This document shows positions 1 to 10,421 of a DNA stretch of 64,000 nt, one piece after another. A model generated the notes under the pieces. The model was not told where the DNA came from, made no database searches, and worked only from the letters and a program-made list of their open reading frames with translations. The DNA lies in the NCBI GenBank assembly GCA_023374025.1, contig SIJG01000007.1:2337852-2401851 (forward strand). Direction: 5' to 3'. Numbering within the stretch: position 1 is the stretch's first letter; every line of letters begins with the position of its first letter. This DNA is from Heterodera schachtii (Eukaryota > Nematoda > Chromadorea > Rhabditida > Heteroderidae). The position numbers and the translations under genes were made by a program.

Positions 1-3000
1 AATGAAGGAGGACCAACGCAAAATTCAGCTTCAGTTGGCATTTTCCGACCCGGACACGGAACGAACAGTGAACATCGCACGGACGGAGAAACAATGCGTC
101 CATTTGCCACGAAGGACGGATTCGGGTACGAATTTGTATGAAATCGGAATATTAATTTTTATTTTATTACAGGTAAAAAATGGACATTTGTCGTGGAAAC
201 CGTGAAGGAAGATGCTCGTCATGTCATTACGCTGAAGTCATTGGTTACGGTTGGTAAACCATTAAAATATAAAACATATTCATTTGTGAACCATTGTAAA
301 ATCTGTCAAATGTTTTTAATTCTCTAAAGGTGCTTAACCATTTGGAAATGCCAATCGAAGTCCAAGCACTGCACGACTCGAACAGTTTGCCCTGCGGCAC
401 CGCACTACCAAAGGCTGCTGAACCGTTGAACATCCCCGTCCCGTGCCTTTACACACCGAACGGTCAACTGAAAATTCGACCCACTTATGGGCGTTATGAT
501 TGGAACAATGAAAGGTATGATATTAAGATGAAGTATTTTATCAAATATTCTATTACTTTTACAAAAAAAATCTCCACATCAGCATTTCGTGGCATGATTT
601 TGGCACCATAAAACGGCAAGCAGTTCGATGTGACAATTCCGTGGAGACGGGAAAAGGGATTTACATAGAGATCGGTCAGCTTTACCCCCTTTCTTTTTCA
701 GTATAATTGCATTGTATCTTTTTTGGTTAGTTGTTGTCGATGAGCCAATCCGTCGTGGCAATCGCCGATTTGTGGACACTGACTGTGCCGCGTACACTGT
801 CCATCTGTTCCCGCCCATTCACTTCATCAACACATTGCCAATGCCAGTCCAAATTTCGGTGCCCGTCCATTGCGAATTGGCAGGCGGTGACGGGCTGGAC
901 ATTGTGAATTTGGTCGCTGGATTCCCACTCATTTTCACGGTAAATGAAATTTAATTTTAATTACGGAATGTGCTAATTTTAACCCTTTTGCTTCCCTTGC
1001 AGATTAATGTCGGTACTGAACTGTACGAGTTGAATTACATAGTGCCAAGCGTTAAAAACCCACTGGAAACCGTTCGAATGGAGGGCAAAACGAATACCAA
1101 TTTGAAATTGGTTGGACATGCACTTCTAAAGTTATGTATTAAATTAAAATGAATATTTTAAGTGCCTTGGTTTGAATTGGAGCACCGAATTCTTACGCAC
1201 GAATTTGATGCTTTACGCGCCGTATTGGATGGTCAACGAGACGGGCAAACAACTCGCCTATTATGTGAGACATGGCAAACAAAAATTGCAATTCATTTAG
1301 CTTTAAAATTCCTCTAAATTATAAATTTCGGTAAGCATTTCTAATGGTTCGGTCTTTTTTCTCCGTCATTCATTTGTTCCCCCTTCTCAGGGTCTTCCGT
1401 CGGTAGTTCCAAAACCAAAGCGTCTCAAAGTGAAATGTTGTTGTTGTCCTGATTGCTTGCGTACTCGTAAAGCTCAGGTCAGGGATTGGCGGGGAATGAA
1501 TGATACGAACGGACGCAATGTTTTTTCGTGTCTTTTTCGCTTTGTTTTCCGTTGCTTTTTTTTTCTTCTCATTTCACCTCCTCCTAAATACGTGCCTGAT
1601 GATTGAGTTTTTGCCTAATTTCTTATGCTTGGGCTTGTGTTGGTTGGTCTTTGTCTTTGTATGTGTTTGCGTGTACTTAATTATATTTAAATACCGACAA
1701 TTACCCTCAACTTTTTACCATTTTCAGAGATCCGTCCAAATTCCACACCCTCCCGGCACCAATCCGATGATTCTGCGGTTGAACGAAAGTGAATTTATGT
1801 CGGAGAAAAAGGCAAAGGTGAAAATCTTGGGCGAGTCCAATTGGTCTGCCGAATTCCCTTTGGACATGGCCGGCAGCAGTGGGCGAGTCATTTGCAAAGG
1901 CATCGCCGAAGGACAGCGCGAATTTGAATTTGAGGCACAATCTGAAAACATTTGTTTGTTTTTATAAATACCCTTCTTCGTTCAGATGACTGTCGATGTC
2001 CAACTTGGTCAGTCTGGCCTCACTAAAGTGGTGACCATTTCGCCCTTCTTTTTGCTCCAAAATGACAGCAAAGTTGACATCGAAGTGCGCGAGCCGCACA
2101 CGACGGATTGGATTGTTGTGCCGGCGGAATCAGTCAGTGCCCTTTTCGAAAACAACAAATAAATGAATACCAACTTTGACCATTTGCAGGTCATTGGATT
2201 TTGGCCAGTACAAAAAGAGAAAAGGAAAACGTTAGTGGCACGTTATGCCAACACGGAGGAGGAATCGGTGCAATTCCCATTCACAGAGGCATACGAAGGC
2301 TTTTGTCAAATCCGGAATAATGTAATGCTTTCATCATTCCCAAATTGTAATTTCGTCCCTACTTTTAGCTGATCGGACTTTACGTCATCGTTTCTCTATC
2401 CGACGAATCGTCCGTCATTCACATGGAGAATTTTCTGCCCGGAATGGTGCCGGCAATTCTGATGAATGACACCAAATACCCAATTCGCTACCGACAGACG
2501 GGCCACGGACAGTGGCAAATCGTAAAGCCCAACCAAATGGCACCATTTGCGTGGACCGACTCGCTGAATGGTGCTGTTTTCTGTCCTTTAAATGGCTTTT
2601 TATTTTTCAAATAATCCTTTAGCCCTTTTTCAGATTGTAAATTGGAATGGGAGTCGGGCGATGCTGATAATTCGGATGAATTGTTGCGCAACCGCGACAT
2701 TTCTTATCTGCCAGCCAAAAGTGATGGTTACCATTATTGTGTATCCTTTTTGGACGGACGACAGCGCGTTTTGCTCGTAATCATTTTAATTTAATGCCTA
2801 TGTGGAAATCTTTTTTTAATTATTTTTTTTAGTTCACTGCTGACAAAAAAGTTTCTTTCATTGCTCAACAAGCGTACGAAGTGAGTGGACGGATGGGCGT
2901 AACTAACTAACTCCGTTTTTACATTCCATCGATCTTTTCAATCATTGAAATTTCACAGATGGAACAGCCGGACATGGAATTGGAGCTGCACTTGCACGGG

Positions 3001-5482
3001 CTGGGCATCTCCCTGGTCAACAACGTGAAAAGCGTTGAAGTCCTTTACATGGTCATTGAGATTCAATTTGCCTGTTTTTAAATATGATACCACTATTTAG
3101 GCCATTTCTCCAGGAAAACAGAAGAAAAGTGACAAAAAGTCGCTTAAAATGGCCACCGGCTTATGGTGTCAATATCGTCAGAACGCTCATCAGCAAACGA
3201 TCCACGTGAAATTGCACAATTTCCAAATGGACAACCAATTGCCCGCCTCCACCTTCCCCTCATTGCTCGCCATGGTACCACAACCGAAATATATGGTTAA
3301 AAATGGTTGTTTATTTAAAAGTTTTTGGCCTAAATGTTACAAGTTTTTTATTTCAGATCCAAAGCCATTCCTGGAGTGTTCATTTGTGATGAGTCAATCG
3401 GAGCATTCGAACATTGTCCAAATTAAATTGCTTGAGGCGTTGGTGCAGGAATTTGCGATTCGCATTGACCGAACATTGCTCAACGAACTGTTGGACATAA
3501 TACCGAAAGGGATCATTCAGACGGGATACACTGTGAACAAAGATGACTGAATTAATATTATCATTTGCCGTTGTTTAGCGCGAATCCTTCAAAATGGACA
3601 TGGAATTAACCGAGAAAGCGCTGAATAAAAGGGCGATTCAAACGCTGGAGACACAGGCCAAGGCGTATTACCAACGAATGCACATTTCCCCGTTGTTGGT
3701 CGGTCATTTTCGGCCACATTTTATACATTGTTCTGAAGGTTCCTTTCCACATTTTCAGATCCATTTGAGCTTTTCCCAGGGCCATGTTGAGAAGGGCAAA
3801 GAGGGCGCTGCTATCCAATTTATGAATTTGCTTTTGAAGAGTGTTGGCGTTACACTGACCGAAATCCAGGACGTCATTTTCAAGTACTTACTGTTTGATG
3901 TCCTTTTCACTGCTTTGCAATTTTCGGCTTGCCTTCTTCCAACGCGAGGCCACCTTCTACAGTCGTGCCCAATTGCAGTCCGAAGTTATTTCCCATTACA
4001 CCCGCCAATTCATCAAGCAGCTTTACGTCCTCGTGTTGGGTAATCAATCAATTGTGGTTTTTCGCTTCTCTTGGGAACCCTTTCTTTTTTAAGGCCTTGA
4101 CATTCTCGGCAATCCGTTTGGCCTTTTCCGCAACTTGCGCACCGGCGCTGTAGACTTGTTCTACCAACCCGTCCTCGGCATTTTCACTGCGGCCGAATTT
4201 GGAGAGGGCGTTTATATTGGACTGACTAGCGCGTTCAGGTGGCATTCTTTTGGCTATTGCTTATTGCTCTTATTCTTGTCCCCCTCCCCCTTTTTAGTCA
4301 CACCGTCGGCGGCGTTCTCGGCTTGGCTTCTCGCATTACCGGCACAATGGGCAAAGGGGTGGCGGCACTGACTTTGGACGAGGACTACCAACGACGGCGA
4401 ATGCAGGCCCGGCACCAGCCGACCAGCATCGGCGTAGGAATGTTCCGCGGGGTGCGCGGTTTGGGCACAAGCGTTGTGGAAGGAGTCACCGGTCAGCCGA
4501 CACTTAATTAGCACAGTCGGATTCTATGAATTGCTAATTTATGTCACACTAACTTTCCATTTAATTTGGTTGTTTCTCAGGTATCGTCTCCAAACCTGTC
4601 GAGGGCGTTAAGCAGGGCGGCCTGCTCGGTGGGATCAAAGGCATCGGTAAGAAAGCCCATTCAAAGTCATAGGGACATGTTTTGTATAAAGCGTTCTGAT
4701 CAAATTTATGTTTAGGCAAGGGAATGGTCGGTGCAATTGCTCGTCCCGTGTCGGGGGTGGTCGATTTGGTCACAACGACGGCGGACAATGTCAGAAAGTG
4801 AGCGAGGGGACCATTGTTGATTCAACATACTAAAACATACAAATTGTTTTAAGTGCCATCATCAATGTTGAGGACGTAAAGCCAATTCGCCCGCCACGTG
4901 TCATTTCCCACGACAAAATCATCCGTCCGTACGTTTTTGAGGAGGCCGTCGGATACAAAATATTTCGGGTTCAAATTTAATCTATTAATTTCCTACGGTT
5001 AATTACATTTTTCAGGAGACGGACCGTGGTCAATTTGCGGAAACTGATCACTACCTGACTTACGGAGGCATCACAAAACGTTTGGTCATCATTGTGACGG
5101 ACAAGTGAATGGACAAATGATCGACCCATCCTTATAAAGTGTACCACAACCCATTCATTCTTAGGCACATCATTGAGGCTTGGCACCACAAACTAACGGG
5201 TAATTGGAATGCAACTTGGAAGCCGAAATACGCCGAACTCAAAAGGCCGACTCGAGTGGGCTCAAATGGGAAATTTGGTTGGCAATTAAACATAAGAATG
5301 TCCAAATGATTCCATTTTTAGGCATTAAGCTCAGGCTGAAGAAGGAGAAAAAGGGATTTTCGTTTTTCTCTTCCAAAGATGCCAATGTCAAAGGCAAAAT
5401 TGTGCAATTCGGTGCTGAACGCGTCGCACAACGAGTGTTTGAGCACATTCTTCGCGCCTGGAAATACGGTGTCGCGGATTAA
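1..5482 (+). CDS. vps-13: VPS13 family bridge-like lipid-transfer protein, C-terminal part (5' end outside window)
   Basis: VPS13 proteins form long hydrophobic channels that move phospholipids between organelles at contact sites. Exons read: <1-125, 173-249, 330-514, 583-674, 731-939, 1003-1110, 1163-1264, 1391-1477, 1728-1934, 1986-2132, 2190-2321, 2369-2570, 2634-2776, 2833-2880, 2959-3051, 3101-3305, 3357-3532, 3579-3698, 3759-3883, 3927-4039, 4094-4238, 4298-4491, 4581-4646, 4716-4797, 4854-4968, 5016-5104, 5165-5199, 5322-5482. Family landmarks in order are LNWS and APYW (SHR-BD/VAB region), [46 protein letters not shown] glycine-rich repeats and RPPR near the C terminus. These place it with VPS13A/C rather than VPS13B. 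Codon phases agree across the junctions. Oddities are a GC donor at 1935 and a missing AG before 3927. The small exon 5165-5199 and the intron after it are the least certain part. Confidence 0.93.
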
Positions 5483-5704
5483 CGTATTTTTTACGAATGA
5501 ATCTCACTCTCTTTCTCTCCCCTCTTTCGCCTTTTTTTGCTTTTCAATTCTAATCAATGCTTTTGAACTTTGTTCTCTTTTTTGATCTCGTTTTGTGCCT
5601 TTCGCTTTACTTCTTCTCGCTTTTTGTTGAATCTTTCACGGACTATATATTCATAAAACAAATTACGTATCATTTGTACATTTTATTATAAATGTCCGGT
5701 AGAA

Positions 5705-5710
5705 AATAAA
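5705..5710 (+). promoter_or_regulatory. Polyadenylation signal AATAAA for VPS13
   Basis: A canonical AATAAA hexamer lies about 220 bases downstream of the VPS13 stop codon on the same strand, in AT-rich sequence. No other candidate of the same quality lies closer. The assignment is by position only. Confidence 0.5.
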
Positions 5711-6190
5711 TGTGAAAATGTTCCTTGATTGGAAACAAATCAACAAACGTTGATAATTTCTAAATAATTAATACCCTTAAAGAAATCGAATCATTTATTC
5801 ATTGAGAAGCTTGTAAAAAAATGTTAATTAGCAGGATTGGAGGTAATCGTACGCTTTACTGGTCCTACAAAAAAAAAAGGTGAAAAAAGGAATTTCAGCT
5901 TTTAAGTGGTGCCCATTGATTTCATAAACTGACCAAATTTTAAGTCGTTACGACAATTATGACCGAAGTTATAGACTTTGGTGTAAAAAGGTGAACAAAT
6001 TTTGTTGACCTTGCCTAATTTGAAAACCCTTTTTTTTTGTAAACATAACATAGTTAATATTTCAAGAGCTCATTCTTATGAAAACATTCAGATGAACAGA
6101 ATAACAATAAAAAATATCTTTAAAAACTTATTTTCGCTAATTTATTTTAACATATTAACTGGGGGTCATTTTTTATGTTACGACCTAGTA

Positions 6191-6283
6191 GAGGCCGGAC
6201 GCGACCGGGATCCCGCCGGGACTCCCGGTTATTTTGGACAAACCACCGGGATCCCGTCCCGGCCATTTCAAAATTCCGGTCTC
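6191..6283. mobile_element. 93-bp MITE-like element with 12-bp target duplication
   Basis: A GC-rich 93-bp insert sits in AT-rich DNA. Its ends are imperfect inverted repeats: GAGGCCGGA on the left, and TCCGGTCTC on the right, which is GAGACCGGA when reversed. It is flanked on both sides by the identical 12-mer TACGACCTAGTA (6179-6190 and 6284-6295). The interior has the palindrome CGGGATCCCG and a second similar copy. The boundaries are seen directly; the transposon family is not known to me. Confidence 0.75.
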
Positions 6284-6505
6284 TACGACCTAGTAAAAAA
6301 TAACTTTAGATTGGAGCGTAAAATAAAGAAATAGTCACTCTTTATTGGCCCATCATCTCTCGTCTTTTTTAAACGGTTTGTGTTTGTCTACATATGAGTC
6401 TGCAAAATTTCAAAGAAATTGTCAATGAGAAAATGTGAATTATTTTGTTTTATTGAAAAGAAATCGTGAATAGAGAGAGAGCACTGAAACATTGCTAATG
6501 TTCAA

Positions 6506-7237
6506 TCATTTGCCGTTGTTGTTATTGTCGTTCTCGTCCATGTTCAAATATTCCGCGACTTCCCTCGCCCCCTTTTTCTGCAAAATTTGGAAGCAAACGA
6601 ACGCGGCACTGAGCGAAACGAAGGGGGCGATGCCGAAGTAATTGGCGGCATTCATTGCCAGGAAAAGGTCATTTTTCGGCAGTTTGTCGAACAAATCGAA
6701 CGCCCACTTCGGCATGGTCGACAACTGAACGATTTGCCGGGAGTTTCCCGCGCTTTCCTTCGCTTTTACCTCGGCACTTTCTTCCGCCGTCGCTTCGGCC
6801 GTTCTTTCGCCGCTTTTCGTCGTTTGCTTTTCGTCCGCCGCCCCTTCGTTTTCCTTTTGTTTCTCCTCTCGGTAAGTGCCGAGGAATTCGAAGATCATTT
6901 CCAAGTGGAATTTGCTGATCAATGGCATTTCGTTGGTCATTTCAAATTTCGCTGAAATCAAAAAGCATTTTCAACCATTTTTGCCACTCGAATCCCAACA
7001 TTTCTTTCCCGAAATCCGCGGCAACTCTTTCAGACCGAAAAACTTTCAAATTTTCTCAAAAATCCAATGCTTATTATTAATTGCCTGCAAACCTTGCAAT
7101 TCCTCCGCGTCGCCGTTGTTCTGACGTTGCATTTTTGCGTAATCCGACAACATATCGGACTGATCCACAAAGTCAGGGGGGACAACAACTTCCGTTTTGT
7201 CTTGAGTAATCAACGAAAAAGTGCACTTTTGTTGCAT
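6506..7237 (-). CDS. Divergent SKP1-like protein (SCF ubiquitin ligase adaptor family)
   Basis: SKP1 proteins link F-box substrate receptors to cullin in SCF ubiquitin ligases. Two exons, 7237-7093 and 6951-6506, give 196 residues. The N terminus (CTFSLITQDKTEVVVP..., then a VDQSDMLSDY stretch) follows the SKP1 POZ-like fold start. The C-terminal half has WAFDLFDKLPKNDLFLAMNA, then ANYFGIAPFVSLS..VC..I, then EVAEYLNMDE. These parallel the canonical [20 protein letters not shown] and EEIRKTFNI. Between the halves lies a charged insertion of roughly 45 residues rich in E, K, A and T (about residues 75-120). The usual C-terminal WCEEK tail is absent and the protein ends in an asparagine run. Nematodes carry many such SKP1-related (skr) genes. 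It is transcribed toward VPS13. Confidence 0.8.
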
Positions 7238-7899
7238 ATTCTAAAATTTTCAATATTCGTTAAAAAACTTTCTATTCCTAACTTGATTAAATTTACTAAT
7301 TTACTATGCTTTTAAATTTGATGGTTGCAATTTATAGAGAAATAAAACTATTTTTATTTTTTAAATCCTTAATTTGGTGCCCAAACTTCGCCCCCTTCAT
7401 GGACGATGAAAAAAATGGCAAAAAATTTGGTGTAATAAACAAAACGCCAATACATTCAATTGAAAAACAAAGTGACTGACTACTTATCTTTTGTGACCCC
7501 CTCCCAAACTTTACATTTTTCTATCATTTTCCATTGAATACGGTAGAAATTAATCAGTTTTTGAATTGTCGAATTTTTTACCAACTGTTTCTCTCTGGGT
7601 ATAGGTCATTGAGCTACCATCTAAAAGGCAAACGGTAGAGAATTTTGTGCTCTTTCCAACGGGCCTACTCAAAATTTCCAAAATTTTTTTTATGGTTTTT
7701 CGAGTAACGCCCATTGTGATTGTTTCAGCCTTGGGTACAATTCGACAGCGCGCCAACTGACCAAAGTGTGTGTCCATTTCCATGTTATAAACTATAAATA
7801 TGCGTGTTATTTGACTATCCCATCATTCACTTGCCATTTCCCTTTCCCTTATTTGGTCATTTTCTTTGATTGTTTTTCCTTAAGTTCTTCCCCAAATAA
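7238..7899. other. Intergenic, divergent promoters of SKP1-like and HAD genes
   Basis: The two flanking genes point away from each other, so both promoters should lie here. The sequence is AT-rich. An unbroken minus-strand frame at 7783-7550 has no recognisable domain and I do not call it. No repeat or RNA gene was seen. Confidence 0.6.
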
Positions 7900-8837
7900 A
7901 TGGATTCTATTACGCACGTGATCTTCGACCTTGACGGTGTTCTGATCGACACTGAACGTCTTTATACAACGGCCAACGAGCGGACGTTGGAGAAATTTGG
8001 AGCAAAATTCACGAAGCAAATGTGGGTTTATTTGTCCACGTTTAAATGTTTGAAAACAGGACAATCTGCGCTTTCAGGAACCAAAAAATAATGGGACGCA
8101 AGAAAATGGACGGAGCCACGGTTTTAATTGCTGAATGTTTGATTTCGGATCGCGTTACGTTGGACCAATACATCGCGGAGTACGACAAAATCGCCAAAAA
8201 AATTCTGAGCACAGAAACGGAGGTGAGACTGCTTCCTTTTTCTTAAATGCAATTGGTAGGAATTGCCTGGTGCCACCAAATTGATCGACCATTTGTACGC
8301 CCACAACATTCCGATGGCCATCTGTACGAGTTCGGACAAGGAAGAATTTGATATAAAAATGGATAAGTTTGACGAATGGCTTAAGAAGATTCCGCTTCGT
8401 GTGCTGTGCGGGAGTGACCCAGGCGAATGAACGCTCAAATTCCAATTTGTTTAATTGTAACTGTTTCACTTCAGAGGTACGCATTGGCAAACCGAATCCG
8501 GACGCATACGAAGTGACCATTGGACGTTTTGCTGCCAAGCCGACTTCGCCGAAGAATGTGCTGGTGTTCGAGGACTCAATTAACGGAGTGGAAAGCGCGT
8601 TGGGTGCGGGATGCACGGTTCGTGTTTAAAACTGTTACAATACGTTACATCATCAAATTTGTTTCCTTGGTTCAGGTGGTGATGGTGCCTCAGCGTCAGT
8701 TTCTGCCGAATGATTGGCCCGAGAAAGAACTCCGTTCGCGTCCCAATTTTGCCGCCTTGCTCGATTCGCTTGACAACTTTTGCCCGAAGCAATTTGGATT
8801 GCCGGATTATCGCGAGGGCACTGAGAAGCGCGGATGA
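7900..8837 (+). CDS. HAD-superfamily phosphatase, pseudouridine-5'-phosphatase (PUDP/HDHD1) like
   Basis: This family dephosphorylates small phosphometabolites; the human relative acts on pseudouridine 5'-phosphate. Five exons, 7900-8021, 8078-8222, 8260-8422, 8475-8617 and 8676-8837, give 244 residues, the usual size. Motif I is DLDGVLIDTE at residues 11-20, with the nucleophile Asp and the acid/base Asp. Motif II is the CTSSD segment in exon 3, motif III is the Lys in GKPNPDAY, and motif IV is LVFEDSINGV. The cap domain lies between motifs I and II, as in subclass IA. The start follows AAATAA directly and gives motif I at the expected distance. The third intron begins with GC (8423) instead of GT. 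The exact substrate cannot be read from the sequence, because beta-phosphoglucomutase-like relatives look similar. Confidence 0.9.
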
Positions 8838-10421
8838 GAGAAATAGGATGGAATACAAATGTCATAAGAAATATTGTAATATTATGTGATCACTTTGTGT
8901 CTTTTCGTCCATATAACGGGGACATATTGTATGTATTTGTTTGTTTGTCTTTCCATATGTAAAAAGAGGAGTAAATCTCGTTGAAATGCTTAGGGATGCA
9001 AAAAATATGGAAATCCATATTTTTTCCTGGACTGTGAGGCATGAAATGCACGAAAAACATGTTTTTAGCTTGGTTTGACGCTTCTAGGGTGGATTTCTAT
9101 ATCCATATTTTGACATTTATGTCCATATTTGCCCATATTTTGGCATTTTTCCAAAAAACCCTTATTAGAACGTCGCCCATCAGCTAAATTTGCCGTTTTG
9201 GCCCCAACTACCGGAAAATTTTCTGAAAGACAGTCGAAAAATTGGTTAAATTTAAATTTTCTTAAAAATTGGTTAATTTATTTCAAAAATAAGCAAAAAA
9301 TGGAAACTTTCGGTTTTTTGGTCGGTTTTCTTCTAGAAATTGCTTTTTTTTCTTCTAAACGAGTTCTTATACCGTATTTAGTCATTTTAGATGTATTTTA
9401 CTAGAATTTAATGCATTTGAAGAAATTTTTGAAAATTTACCCCTCAATTCGGAATATTTATGTCCATTTACCTATTTGCCATTTTATGTCCATATTTCGC
9501 GTTTTTGGTCCATATTTTACGGCCATATTTCGAGATTTTATATCCATATTTTTTGCATCCCTAAATATGACATTCAATTCGATCAATTGCGATTTCAGTA
9601 AGAATTGCTTTGCTTTTATAATAATTACACTGAAGTGATTGAAATTTGAATCAAAAATGGGGGGGGGGAAGGAAAACTACACAAAACACTAAACGAAAAA
9701 CCAATTTTATTTGAAAAAACGAAAGCGAAAGTTAAACGAAAACAAACAAAAAGTCTAAATGGAAATCGGCTAATGGCGAAAGAAAGCCAAACATTTGTTG
9801 AGGTGTTGAACGAATTGGAGAAAGAACATGGAAACAAAAATCGAAATTATGGTCAAATGTCAGTCAAACCCTTAAGACAAAGAGAAATTGAAAAACGAAA
9901 TGAATGCTTTTGGACTAAAAATGCCAAAACATTTATTTGATTTTAGAGGTGGCAAAATCGGCGATTGTATATAATTTTGGGAGGGGGGGGGGATTCTGAT
10001 CACGGGCCTTGCACCCAAAAGCACCGATCCGAAATTGGACGAGCATTTTAATGAGTTTTGTTGATGAGTTTGAATGTCATTTAGAAAATAAACAAAAGGT
10101 AAAAGATAGAAAAAAGAGGTGACATTAATGGAAAACGTACAAAGTCACCACAAATAAAAAATGAGATTACTTTTAAAGCGGACAAAAGCAACGGAATAAC
10201 GAATTCCGAATCCACAAAGGCATTAATTAATTAATACAATTGTTGATGTGATGCATTAAAAGACATAATAAAAGTGAAAAATAGGGCAATTAAAACGGCA
10301 TTCAATGAGTATCGACGACGGTGCCATTGGGCAAGACGAAAGAGAAGGTAAAGCATTGGCCAAAGGGAGAGGAGTTGGACAAGGCGACAGACACGCCGAT
10401 CAGAGAACGATCAGACGACGA
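8838..10421. other. Intergenic stretch with one inverted-repeat element
   Basis: No gene found. The stretch holds the 573-bp inverted-repeat element at 8991-9563 and two short G runs (9659 and 9984 areas). The rest is AT-rich. The 3' ends of the HAD gene and the BED gene converge here; a minus-strand poly(A) hexamer (plus strand TTTATT) near 9934 could serve the BED gene. Confidence 0.6.
8991..9563. mobile_element. Non-autonomous DNA transposon (MITE), 573 bp
   Basis: The left end reads TAGGGATGCAAAAAATATGG. The right end is its exact reverse complement, ending GCATCCCTA. The interior is AT-rich and repeats the word CCATATTT many times. There is no long reading frame of recognisable type. 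Flanks do not show a clear target duplication; TA is present at both outer edges, so a TA target or a decayed longer one is possible. Confidence 0.7.

Larger units (their letters stand above)
5483..6505. other. Intergenic stretch between VPS13 and SKP1-like gene
   Basis: AT-rich, with no coding signal on either strand. It holds the VPS13 poly(A) signal and one small inverted-repeat transposon at 6191-6283, described separately. The two flanking genes converge here, so it should contain both 3' untranslated ends. Confidence 0.7.

Noticed and set aside
7550..7783. 77-residue minus-strand frame between the SKP1-like and HAD genes
   Set aside because: No domain, AT-rich and no splice partners. 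Possibly decayed transposon sequence.
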